In this document: piece by piece, positions 49,070 to 56,811 of the stretch | Layout of the letters: each line of letters begins with the position of its first letter | Position numbering within the stretch: the stretch's first letter is position 1 | NCBI GenBank assembly: GCA_963736685.1 | Contig: CAVTPZ010000017.1 | Coordinates: forward strand, 1-64,000 | Direction of reading: 5' to 3' | DNA: 64,000 nt | Source: DASUPK01 sp963736685 | GTDB taxonomy: Bacteria > Actinomycetota > Thermoleophilia > Solirubrobacterales > 70-9 | Translations under genes and position numbers: made by a program | The notes under the pieces: generated by a model | The model's database searches: none | What the model saw: the letters and a program-made list of their open reading frames with translations, nothing else | Told to the model about the DNA's origin: nothing

Positions 49070-50977
49070 ATGGCTCGACGGATTCCAAGGGACGAATCGC
49101 TGGCGCGAGTCCACGGGGTGGGCGCGCTCTTCTCGGCGGCCTACGGCAACGTGGGCAGCTCGATCTACTACGCACTCGGCGTCACGGCGGCCTTCGCGCT
49201 CGGCCTGACGCCGGTCGCCTTCGTGATCGCCGGCCTGATCTTCATGGCCACCGCCGCCACCTACGCCGAGGCGACCGTGATGTTCCCCGAGGCCGGCGGC
49301 TCGGCGAGCTTCGCGCGGCATGCCTTCAACGAGCTGGTCAGCTTCTTCGCGGGGTGGGGCCAGATGCTCAACTACATCATCACGGTCGCCATCTCGGCCT
49401 TCTTCGTCCCGCACTACCTGGCGGTGTTCTGGCCGTGGCTCGGGAACTCGCCGGGAGACATCCTCGGCGGCGTCGCGGTGATCGTCTTCCTCGCCGCGCT
49501 CAACGTGAAGGGGACCCAGGAGTCGACGCGGCTCAACCTCGTCCTCGCCGTCGTCGACCTCTGCACCCAGGCCATTCTGGTCGTGATCGGGATGGTGCTC
49601 GTCTTCAGCCCCAGCGTCCTGGTGGACAACGTCCACCTCGGCGTTGCGCCGAGCTGGGGCGACTTCCTGCTCGGGATCGCCGTCGGCATGATCGCCTACA
49701 CCGGGATCGAGACGATCTCCAACATGTCCGAAGAGGCGAAGGACGCCTCCAAGACGATCCCGAAGGGCGTCGGGCTGACTGTCCTGGCCGTCCTCGGCCT
49801 CTACGCGCTGTTGCCGCTGATCGCGCTCTCGGCGATGCCCGTTCATCACGTCGCCGGCCACTACACGACGGATCTGGGCACCAAGTTCGCCGACGACCCG
49901 GTGCTCGGCATTGTCGAGAACCTCGGGCTGAGCTCCGGCCTGACCGACATCCTCCGCTACTACGTCGGGGTGCTCGCCGCGGTCATCCTGCTGATCGCCA
50001 CGAACGCCGGACTGATCGGGGTCTCACGACTCACCTTCTCGATGGGCCACTATCGTCAGCTCCCCGAGCGGCTCAGGCAGGTTCACCCCAAGTATCGGAC
50101 GCCCTACGTGGCGATCCTGGTCTTCTCGGCGATCGCGATCATCACCCTGATCCCCGGTGAGACCAAGCTGCTGGCGACGCTCTACTCGTTCGGCGCGATG
50201 CTCTCCTTCACGATCGCCCACATCTCGGTGATCAGGCTGCGCCAGCGCTTTCCGGACCAAGAGCGCGATTGGAAGCCTCCCGGGAGCATCCGTGCCTTTG
50301 GCTTCGACCTCCCGCTGACCGCCGCCTTCGGCGGGTTCGGGACATTCGCCGCCTGGATCGTCGTGCTGGCCCTCAACCCGCGCACCCTCGTGATCGGCAC
50401 CGCGTGGATGCTCCTCGGGATCTCGATCTACCTGCTCTACCGCCGCTCGCAGGGGCTCTCCCCCGTGCAGACCCACAAGGTCGTACTGCCGGAGCCCCTC
50501 GGGGTCGAGGAGGTCGAGTACAAGAGCGTCCTGGTCGCCTTCGAAGAGGACGAGCCGTTCTCGGAACAGACGATGGTCACCGCGGTCAAGCTGGCCTCCA
50601 AGAAGCGCCGCGCAATCCATGTGATCTCGGTCGTCATCGTGCCCAGCCACCTGCCGCTCGACGCCTCGCTGACCGAGCAGGAGGAGGCGGCCCGCTCGAA
50701 GATCGAGCAGGCGAAGCTGATCGGCGGCATGCGCGTCAGCGGGCACGTCCACCGGGCGCGGCCGAACCAGGCGGGCCACTCGATCGCCGAGGAGGCGCGC
50801 GAGCTGAAGGCAAGCGCCCTCGTCATGGGCCTGCGCTACCGCAACGGGGCGCCGCTCTACGGCAAGACGCTGCAGACCGTGCTCGCGGAGCGTCCCTGCC
50901 GGGTGATCGTGGTCGGCGAGCCGGAGTTGGCCAGGGAGGCGGCCGGGCTCAGCGGACCGGTCGGAGCTTCGGCCTAG
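49070..50977 (+). CDS. APC permease with C-terminal Usp domain
   Basis: 635 residues: an APC-superfamily permease of 12 TM helices (GALFSAAYGNVGSSIYYALG; MFPEAGGSASFARHAFNELV; MIAYTGIETISNMSEEAKD; LIGVSRLTFSMGHYRQLPER), then a cytoplasmic universal-stress domain from about residue 485 (YKSVLVAFEEDEPFSEQTMV ... IVVGEP). It probably imports amino acids or amines. It is convergent with the glutamine-synthetase-like gene (four-base overlap), and the surrounding catabolic genes suggest an amine substrate such as putrescine. The Usp domain may bind nucleotide and gate transport. Confidence 0.9.
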   Translation: MARRIPRDESLARVHGVGALFSAAYGNVGSSIYYALGVTAAFALGLTPVAFVIAGLIFMATAATYAEATVMFPEAGGSASFARHAFNELVSFFAGWGQMLNYIITVAISAFFVPHYLAVFWPWLGNSPGDILGGVAVIVFLAALNVKGTQESTRLNLVLAVVDLCTQAILVVIGMVLVFSPSVLVDNVHLGVAPSWGDFLLGIAVGMIAYTGIETISNMSEEAKDASKTIPKGVGLTVLAVLGLYALLPLIALSAMPVHHVAGHYTTDLGTKFADDPVLGIVENLGLSSGLTDILRYYVGVLAAVILLIATNAGLIGVSRLTFSMGHYRQLPERLRQVHPKYRTPYVAILVFSAIAIITLIPGETKLLATLYSFGAMLSFTIAHISVIRLRQRFPDQERDWKPPGSIRAFGFDLPLTAAFGGFGTFAAWIVVLALNPRTLVIGTAWMLLGISIYLLYRRSQGLSPVQTHKVVLPEPLGVEEVEYKSVLVAFEEDEPFSEQTMVTAVKLASKKRRAIHVISVVIVPSHLPLDASLTEQEEAARSKIEQAKLIGGMRVSGHVHRARPNQAGHSIAEEARELKASALVMGLRYRNGAPLYGKTLQTVLAERPCRVIVVGEPELAREAAGLSGPVGASA

Positions 50978-52389
50978 CCCCTTTCGAACATCCGCTTGCG
51001 CTCGTAGTCCGTCACGACCTTGTCGAACAGGCCCTGCTCCAGCTGGCCGTAGTTCAGGTAGTGCTTGTGGACCGGCTCGCCGAACGCCTTCTTCGCGAAG
51101 TCCGACTTCTCCCAGAGCGCGACCGCCTCCCGCAGCGAGGCGGGGAACGCCTCGGCCTCGCCGGCCTCATACGCATTGCCCTTCAGCTCGGGGCCGGGGT
51201 CCGTCTCGTTCTCGATGCCGTCGAGTCCCGCCGCCAGCAGGGCGGCGAAGGCAAGGTACGGGTTGGCGTCCGCGCCCGGGATCCGGCACTCGACCCGGCG
51301 CGACTGCCCGTGCCCGACGACGCGGAAGCCACAGGTGCGGTTGTCCCGGCCCCAGGAGACCGAGGTCGGCGCCCAGCTCTCAGCCGCGTAGCGCTTGTAG
51401 GAGTTGATGGCGGGAGCGACGAACAGCGACAGCTCGCGGATATGGTTCCGCATCCCGCCGATGAAGTGCATGAAGGTGTCGGTCTCCTCGCCGTCGCCGT
51501 CCACGAAGGCGCTCTTTCCGTCCTCGCCCACCAGGCTCTGGTGGATGTGGCAGGAACTCCCGATGTCGTCCTCGGAGGGCTTCGCCATGAAGCTCGCCGA
51601 GATGTCGTTCAGGAACGCGATCTCCTTGACGCCGTTCTTGTAGATCGTGTGCCGGTCGGCGGAGGTGACCGCGTCCGCGTAGCGGAAGTTGACCTCATGC
51701 TGGCCGTACCAGGCCTCGCCCTTGGAGAACTCGACCGGGATCCCGGCGCCCATCATGCCTCGGCGGATCGCGCCCAGGTACTGCTCGTCCATCGTCGTGG
51801 CGAGGATGTGGTAGTCGAGGATGTAGGGGATCGTCGGGGTTAGGTCCTTGTATCCCTTCTCCCAGGCCTCGGCGTAGCTCTCCTTGTAGAGGTAGAACTC
51901 GAGCTCGGATGCCGCGTAGGGCGTGAAGCCCATCTCGACCGCCTTCTCGTAGACGGCGATCAGGATCTGGCGCGGCGAGGCGACGACCGGGCTGCCGTCC
52001 TCGTTGACGACATCCGCCAGAACCAGCGCGGTGCGGTCGAGCCAGGGGATCCGGCGCAGGGTCGACATGTCGGGCTGGATCCCGAAGTCACCGTAGCCGT
52101 CCTCCCAGTTGGCCATCTCATAGCCGGGCAGCGGCTCCATGTCCATGTCGAGGGCCAGCAGGTAGTTGCAGCCCTCGACCCCGTGACCCGTGACCTCCTC
52201 GAGGAAATACTCGATCTCGATCCGCTTCCCGAACAGCCGGCCCTGCATGTCGGTGAAGGCGGTGACGACGGTGTCGATCGTCCCGTCGTCGCCGGCCTTC
52301 TTCAGCTCATCGAGCGTGAGCATCCCCCGCGTGCCGCCGGGACCGCCTGGTCTGGGAGCAGCTTCCTTGCCCTTCTCCCCTGATGCCAT
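50974..52389 (-). CDS. Glutamine synthetase-family gamma-glutamyl ligase
   Basis: 471 residues. N-terminal beta-grasp, then catalytic motifs ASELEFYLY, EVNFRYADA, SSCHIHQSL (HxxH), WGRDNRTCGFRV, and ECRIPGADANPYLAFAALLA. The adenylylation region of housekeeping GlnA is not conserved. With adjacent ALDH, SDR, an amine-type permease and a C26 hydrolase at 38.8 kb, it fits a PuuA-like gamma-glutamylpolyamine or gamma-glutamylamine synthetase better than ammonia assimilation. ATG 52389 has a TAGGGT -10 element ending six bases upstream. Confidence 0.87.
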   Translation of the reverse strand: MASGEKGKEAAPRPGGPGGTRGMLTLDELKKAGDDGTIDTVVTAFTDMQGRLFGKRIEIEYFLEEVTGHGVEGCNYLLALDMDMEPLPGYEMANWEDGYGDFGIQPDMSTLRRIPWLDRTALVLADVVNEDGSPVVASPRQILIAVYEKAVEMGFTPYAASELEFYLYKESYAEAWEKGYKDLTPTIPYILDYHILATTMDEQYLGAIRRGMMGAGIPVEFSKGEAWYGQHEVNFRYADAVTSADRHTIYKNGVKEIAFLNDISASFMAKPSEDDIGSSCHIHQSLVGEDGKSAFVDGDGEETDTFMHFIGGMRNHIRELSLFVAPAINSYKRYAAESWAPTSVSWGRDNRTCGFRVVGHGQSRRVECRIPGADANPYLAFAALLAAGLDGIENETDPGPELKGNAYEAGEAEAFPASLREAVALWEKSDFAKKAFGEPVHKHYLNYGQLEQGLFDKVVTDYERKRMFERG

Positions 52390-52395
52390 CGCCGG

Positions 52396-52407
52396 ACCCT
52401 ATATCGT
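52396..52407. promoter_or_regulatory. Two abutting divergent -10 elements
   Basis: On the minus strand TAGGGT (52396-52401) ends six bases before the ligase ATG (52389). On the plus strand TATCGT (52402-52407) ends six bases before the aldehyde dehydrogenase ATG (52414). The two hexamers touch inside a 24-bp intergenic gap. Both transcripts would be leaderless and the polymerases would compete for the same DNA. Confidence 0.55.
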
Positions 52408-52413
52408 CGGAAC

Positions 52414-53790
52414 ATGGCGAGCAAGGACGCAATCCAGGTGATTGAGCCGGCCACTGCGGAGGTGATGGGGGAGCTGCCTCGCGCCGGTGCGCAGGAGGCG
52501 GACGAAGCGGTGGAGAGGGCCAGGGCGGCCTATCCATCCTGGAGGAAGTTGCCGCCTGGGGATCGCTCGGCGCTGCTTCACCGCCTGACCGACGCGATTG
52601 CGGAGCGGCAGGACGAGCTCGCCAAGCTCGAGGCGCGGAATGCGGGCAAGCCCATCTCCGATGCGCGCGGCGAGATGGGGATGGTGGTCGAAACCTTCCG
52701 CTACTACGCCGGCGCCCCGGAGCGGCTCACCGGGAAGACGATCCCGGTCGCCGGCGGCATCGACATGACCTTCCGCGAGCCGCTCGGTGTGATCGGGCTG
52801 ATCACCCCCTGGAACTTCCCGCTCACGATCGCCTCCTGGAAGATCGCCCCCGCTCTGGCGGCGGGCAACACGATCGTCCTGAAGCCGGCCGAGCTCACCC
52901 CGCTGACCGCGGTCGAGCTCGAGAAGATCGCGCTCGAGGCCGGCGTGCCCGAGGGCGTGCTCAACGTCGTACCCGGCAAGGGCAGCGTCGCCGGCCAGCG
53001 CATCGTGGAGCACCCCGACGTCGCCAAGATCGCGTTCACCGGCTCGACCGAGGTCGGCCGCGGCATCGCCGAGGCCGCGGCGGCGACCATCAAGCGGGTC
53101 ACCCTCGAGCTCGGCGGCAAATCCGCCAACGTGATCTTCGCCGACGCGGACCTGGAGGCCGCCGCAGCCTCCGCCCCGCTCGCCGTCTTCGGCAACGCTG
53201 GCCAGGACTGCTGCGCCCGCTCGAGGATCCTGGTGGAGCGCTCGGCGATGGACGAGTTCATGTCGGCGCTGGAGAAGGCGGTGACCTCGATCAAGGTCGG
53301 TGACCCGCTCGACGAGTCGACCGAGATGGGCCCGGTGATCTCGGCCGACCAGCTGGAGACGGTCTCCTCATACGTCAACGGCGACGCCCCGGTCGCCTTC
53401 CGCGGATCGGCGCCCGAGGGCCCCGGCTACTGGTTCCCGCCCACCGTGCTCGCCCCGGTCTCCAATGAGGACCGTCCCGCCCGTGAGGAGATCTTCGGCC
53501 CGGTCGCCTGCGTCATCCCGTTCGACGACGAGGACGAGGCTGTCCGGATCGCCAACGACACGATCTACGGCCTCTCGGGCTCGGTCTGGACGCGCGACGG
53601 CGCCAAGGCGCTGCGCACGGCGCGCGCGATCGAGACGGGCGTCGTCTCGATCAACTCCAACACCTCGGTTCGCGTCTCCACTCCATTCGGTGGCTTCAAG
53701 CAGTCCGGGGTGGGCCGCGAGCTCGGCCCGGACGCGCTCGAGGCGTACAGCGAGGTCAAGAACGTCTACTACGCGACTGAGGAGGAATAG
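52414..53790 (+). CDS. NAD(P)+-dependent aldehyde dehydrogenase
   Basis: 458 residues of the ALDH superfamily. Landmarks: ITPWNFPLTIASWKIAPALA, FTGSTEVGRGIAEAA, the catalytic Glu in VTLELGGKSANVIF, Cys in GNAGQDCCARSRILVE, and EEIFGPVACVIPFDDEDEAV. Closest in feel to the betaine/aminobutyraldehyde/PuuC group. It oxidises an aldehyde, plausibly gamma-glutamyl-aminobutyraldehyde or a related amine-derived aldehyde. Its TAG is directly followed by the SDR ATG. An aligning amine oxidase (PuuB) is not in the window. Confidence 0.92.
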   Translation: MASKDAIQVIEPATAEVMGELPRAGAQEADEAVERARAAYPSWRKLPPGDRSALLHRLTDAIAERQDELAKLEARNAGKPISDARGEMGMVVETFRYYAGAPERLTGKTIPVAGGIDMTFREPLGVIGLITPWNFPLTIASWKIAPALAAGNTIVLKPAELTPLTAVELEKIALEAGVPEGVLNVVPGKGSVAGQRIVEHPDVAKIAFTGSTEVGRGIAEAAAATIKRVTLELGGKSANVIFADADLEAAAASAPLAVFGNAGQDCCARSRILVERSAMDEFMSALEKAVTSIKVGDPLDESTEMGPVISADQLETVSSYVNGDAPVAFRGSAPEGPGYWFPPTVLAPVSNEDRPAREEIFGPVACVIPFDDEDEAVRIANDTIYGLSGSVWTRDGAKALRTARAIETGVVSINSNTSVRVSTPFGGFKQSGVGRELGPDALEAYSEVKNVYYATEEE

Positions 53791-54537
53791 ATGCCCGGAC
53801 GCCTGGAGGGGAAGGTGTGCGTGATCACGGGCGCAGCCAGCGGGATCGGCGCCGAGTCGGCCCGGCTCTTCGCCGAGGAGGGCGCCCGGGTCGTCGGCGT
53901 CGACCTGGCGGAGGGGGCGGAGGGCGAGCTCGCCCTGCAGGCCGACGTCGCCGATGAGGACTCGGTCCGGGAGATGTACGCGAAGGCGGCGAGCGAGATG
54001 GGCCGCATCGACGTGCTCTTCAACAACGCCGGGATCAATCCGACGGACGACCAGTCGGCACTCGAGACCACACTCGAGACCTGGCAGCGCGTCCAGGACG
54101 TCAACCTGAAGTCGGTCTTCCTCTGCTGCAAGTACGGCATCCCCCACCTGCAAGAGGCCGGCGGGGGATCCGTGGTCAACACGGCCTCGTTCGTCGCCGT
54201 GATGGGCGCCGCGACCTCGCAGATCTCCTACACCGCCTCGAAGGGCGGCGTCCTCGCCCTCTCGCGCGAGCTCGGGGTGCAGTTCGGCAAGGAGGGAGTG
54301 CGCGTGAACGCGCTCTGCCCCGGGCCGGTCAACACACCGCTGCTCCAGGAGCTCTTCGCGAAGGACCCCGAGCGGGCGGCCCGCCGCCTGATCCACGTGC
54401 CGATGGGGCGCTTCGGCGAGGCCCGCGAGATCGCGCAGGGCGCGCTCTTCCTCGCGAGCGACGACAGCTCTTACGTGACCGCCTCCACCTTCCTGGTCGA
54501 CGGCGGGCTCTCCGGGGCCTACGTCACACCGGAGTAA
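53791..54537 (+). CDS. Short-chain dehydrogenase/reductase
   Basis: 248-residue classical SDR. Coenzyme motif VITGAASGIGAESARL, NNAGI in VLFNNAGINPTDD, catalytic Ser about TASFVAV, Tyr-Lys in ISYTASKGGVLALSREL, and PGPVNTPL. The acidic residue VVGVDLAEG after strand 2 favours NAD(H). It begins at the base after the ALDH stop, so the two are co-translated. Likely a hydroxy/keto step in the same catabolic pathway; substrate unassigned. End overlaps the convergent amidotransferase gene by 14 bases. Confidence 0.9.
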   Translation: MPGRLEGKVCVITGAASGIGAESARLFAEEGARVVGVDLAEGAEGELALQADVADEDSVREMYAKAASEMGRIDVLFNNAGINPTDDQSALETTLETWQRVQDVNLKSVFLCCKYGIPHLQEAGGGSVVNTASFVAVMGAATSQISYTASKGGVLALSRELGVQFGKEGVRVNALCPGPVNTPLLQELFAKDPERAARRLIHVPMGRFGEAREIAQGALFLASDDSSYVTASTFLVDGGLSGAYVTPE

Positions 54538-55234
54538 TCGTTTCCAGGAACCTGCCGCAGAGCTCGCGGCCGAGCCAGTTCCAGTCGCCGACCTTCTCGC
54601 GCGTCTCGTTTCGCAGCGCCTCCGGGTCGACGCCGATCCGGACGGCGTCCTCGTCGGAGCGGTAGTCCTCGATCCACGCCTCGGCATCCGCCGCGCTCAC
54701 CTCGGCGTGGAACTGGATCGCCCAGGCCACCTCGCCGACTCGGTAGGCCTGCGCGCAGACCGGGCTGCGCGCGATGACCGTGGCGGACTCGGGTGGCACG
54801 GCCTCGTAGCTGTGCCACTGGAAGGCCTCGAAGCTCGGCGCCAGGGCCCCGAGCAGCGGGTCCGCCATCCCCTCCTCGGTCACCTCGACGGAGTGCCACC
54901 CGATCTCCGGCTCGCTCGCCCGCCGCGCGGATCCGCCCGCCGCCTCGGCCAGCAGCTGCGAACCGAGGCAGACGGCGAGCACGGGCATGCGGTCGTCGAT
55001 CATCGCGGCGAGGAAGTCCTTCTCGAAGCGCAGCCAGGGGTGGCGATCCTCCTGGTCGGCGTGCATCGCCCCGCCGAAGGTCAGCACGGCGTCGTACTCG
55101 GCGATCTCTAGCGGCGGTCCGGTTCCCCGCTCCGAGAGCAGCCACTCGTGCAGGTCCACCCCACGCTCGGCCATCTCCTCGGCGAACACCCCGGGACCCG
55201 CATCCCTCTGGTGGACGATGGCGAGCGCCTTCAT
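54524..55234 (-). CDS. Class I glutamine amidotransferase-like protein
   Basis: 236 residues with the GMP-synthase-type amidotransferase fold: YDAVLTFGGAMHADQEDRHP, nucleophile Cys in MPVLAVCLGSQLLAEAAGG, FQWHSYEAVPPES, and His in VAWAIQFHAEVSAADAEAWI. The second catalytic residue of the pair (usually Glu two residues after His) is present as HAE. The enzyme releases ammonia from glutamine or hydrolyses gamma-glutamyl bonds; it could serve the neighbouring gamma-glutamyl pathway. Divergent from ridA by 24 bp. Confidence 0.88.
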   Translation of the reverse strand: MKALAIVHQRDAGPGVFAEEMAERGVDLHEWLLSERGTGPPLEIAEYDAVLTFGGAMHADQEDRHPWLRFEKDFLAAMIDDRMPVLAVCLGSQLLAEAAGGSARRASEPEIGWHSVEVTEEGMADPLLGALAPSFEAFQWHSYEAVPPESATVIARSPVCAQAYRVGEVAWAIQFHAEVSAADAEAWIEDYRSDEDAVRIGVDPEALRNETREKVGDWNWLGRELCGRFLETITPV

Positions 55235-55258
55235 CGGTGAGATACTGGCGAATCCGGC

Positions 55259-55660
55259 ATGGATTCATCGGAGAGCATCAGACGCGTGATCGAGACGGGG
55301 GACGCACCCGAGCCCATCGGGCCGTACTCGCAGGCCGTGGTGGCGAACGGCGTCCTCTACTGCAGCGGTCAGGTGCCGCTCGATCCCGAGAGCGGCGAGT
55401 TGATCGAAGGTGGGATAGCGGAGCAGGCGGCCAGGTGCCTCGAGAGCCTCGCGGCGGTCTGTCGGGCGGCGGGCACCCGGCTCCAGGACGCTGCGCGGAT
55501 TGGGATTTACCTGACCGACATGGCGGAGTTCCCGAAGGTGAACGACGTGTATGCGACCTTCTTCGAGCAGCCCTTTCCCGTTCGCACCACGGTCGGGGTC
55601 GCCGCCCTTCCCAAGGGCGCGCTGGTGGAGATGGACGCCACCGTTCCGCTGGCCACGTGA
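55259..55660 (+). CDS. RidA-family enamine/imine deaminase
   Basis: 133 residues of the RidA/YjgF/UK114 family: IGPYSQAVVANGVLYCSGQV, QAARCLESLAAVCRAAG, ARIGIYLTDMAEF and FPVRTTVGVAALPKGALVEM with the conserved Arg and Glu of active RidA. It hydrolyses reactive 2-aminoacrylate or other enamines formed by PLP dehydratases. Its stop overlaps the GTG of the threonine ammonia-lyase gene, a functional pairing, since that enzyme releases the enamine substrate. Confidence 0.93.
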   Translation: MDSSESIRRVIETGDAPEPIGPYSQAVVANGVLYCSGQVPLDPESGELIEGGIAEQAARCLESLAAVCRAAGTRLQDAARIGIYLTDMAEFPKVNDVYATFFEQPFPVRTTVGVAALPKGALVEMDATVPLAT

Positions 55661-56811
55661 CCGACACCGTCTCGCTCGGAGACATCGAACGCGCTCGCGA
55701 AGTCGTCGCCGACGTCGTCCGGCGCACCTACGTCTTCGAGACCCGCTACCTCTCCCGCACGACCGGAGGGACGATTGCGCTGAAGGCCGAGAACCTCCAG
55801 CGGACCGGCTCCTTCAAGCTGCGCGGCGCCCTCAACAAGATCGCCGCCGTCGAGGAGGGGACCGAGGGCGTCGTGGCGGCGAGCGCCGGGAACCACGGCC
55901 AGTCGGTCGCCTACGCGGCCCGGTCGCGCGGGTTGGCGGCGACGATCTTCATGCCGGAGCGCGCCGCCCTGGCGAAGATCGCCGCGGCGCGTGAGTCCGG
56001 TGCGGAGATCGTGCTTCAGGGTGAGTCGATCGACGCCTCCGTCGAGGACGCTCGCGCCCACGCCGAGAGCGAGGGCCTCGCCTTCATCCACCCCTTCGAC
56101 GATCCGGCGGTCATCGCCGGTCAGGGAACGATCGGCCTGGAGCTGGTGGAGGAGGTCGAGGACCTCTCGAAGGTGCTGATCCCGATCGGCGGCGGCGGCC
56201 TCGCATCCGGTATCGCAACAGCGATCAAGGCGACCCGGCCCAGTGTCGAGATCGTCGGGATTCGGTCGCAGTGCGCGCTCGCCGACGGCATCGCCGTGAA
56301 GCACCCGGGCGAGATCACCGAACCTCTGCTCGAGGAGCTGATTGACCAGGTGGTGACGGTGGACGAGGACGCGATCGCGGACGCGATCATGCTCCTGCTC
56401 GAGCGGACCAAGCTGGTCGTGGAGGGCGCGGGCGCCGTCGGGGTCGCCGCCCTTGTCGGAGGGCAGGTCGCGCCGGCGGAGACGGGAACGACGGTGGTGA
56501 TTCTCTCGGGCGGGAACATCGATACAGGCGTCCTCGCCGATCTCGCCCGCCACCACGAGACCGGGCGCGGCAGGCGCCTGCGGATATTCACCAAGATCCC
56601 CGACGAGCCGGGCTCCCTGGCCGCGCTGCTCACCATGATCGGCGAAGGCGGAGGGAACCTGATCGATGTCGATCACGTGCGGGAGGGCGTCGGGCTGGCG
56701 GTCAGCGAGACCGGGATCGAGCTGGTGATGGAGACCCGGGGGCCCGAACACGCCGAGCGCCTCCTCCGGAACCTCAGGGGGATGGGCTACAAGCCCGACG
56801 TGCTCAGCTGA
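55657..56811 (+). CDS. Threonine ammonia-lyase with ACT domain
   Basis: 384 residues of PLP-dependent fold-type II. PLP Lys in QRTGSFKLRGALNKI, phosphate loop in PIGGGGLASGIATAI, AASAGNHGQSVAYAAR, and a C-terminal ACT-like domain (LRIFTKIPDEPGSLAALLTM ...). It converts threonine (or serine) to 2-oxobutyrate (pyruvate) and ammonia. GTG 55657 overlaps ridA. Its length resembles the catabolic/short ACT forms (TdcB-like with one ACT) more than biosynthetic IlvA with two. Confidence 0.92.
   Translation: MTDTVSLGDIERAREVVADVVRRTYVFETRYLSRTTGGTIALKAENLQRTGSFKLRGALNKIAAVEEGTEGVVAASAGNHGQSVAYAARSRGLAATIFMPERAALAKIAAARESGAEIVLQGESIDASVEDARAHAESEGLAFIHPFDDPAVIAGQGTIGLELVEEVEDLSKVLIPIGGGGLASGIATAIKATRPSVEIVGIRSQCALADGIAVKHPGEITEPLLEELIDQVVTVDEDAIADAIMLLLERTKLVVEGAGAVGVAALVGGQVAPAETGTTVVILSGGNIDTGVLADLARHHETGRGRRLRIFTKIPDEPGSLAALLTMIGEGGGNLIDVDHVREGVGLAVSETGIELVMETRGPEHAERLLRNLRGMGYKPDVLS

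Noticed and set aside
52414..54537. ALDH and SDR as part of a glycerol or aromatic pathway
   Set aside because: The closest neighbours are the gamma-glutamyl ligase and amine-type permease, so an amine route is the better reading, though substrate is unproven.
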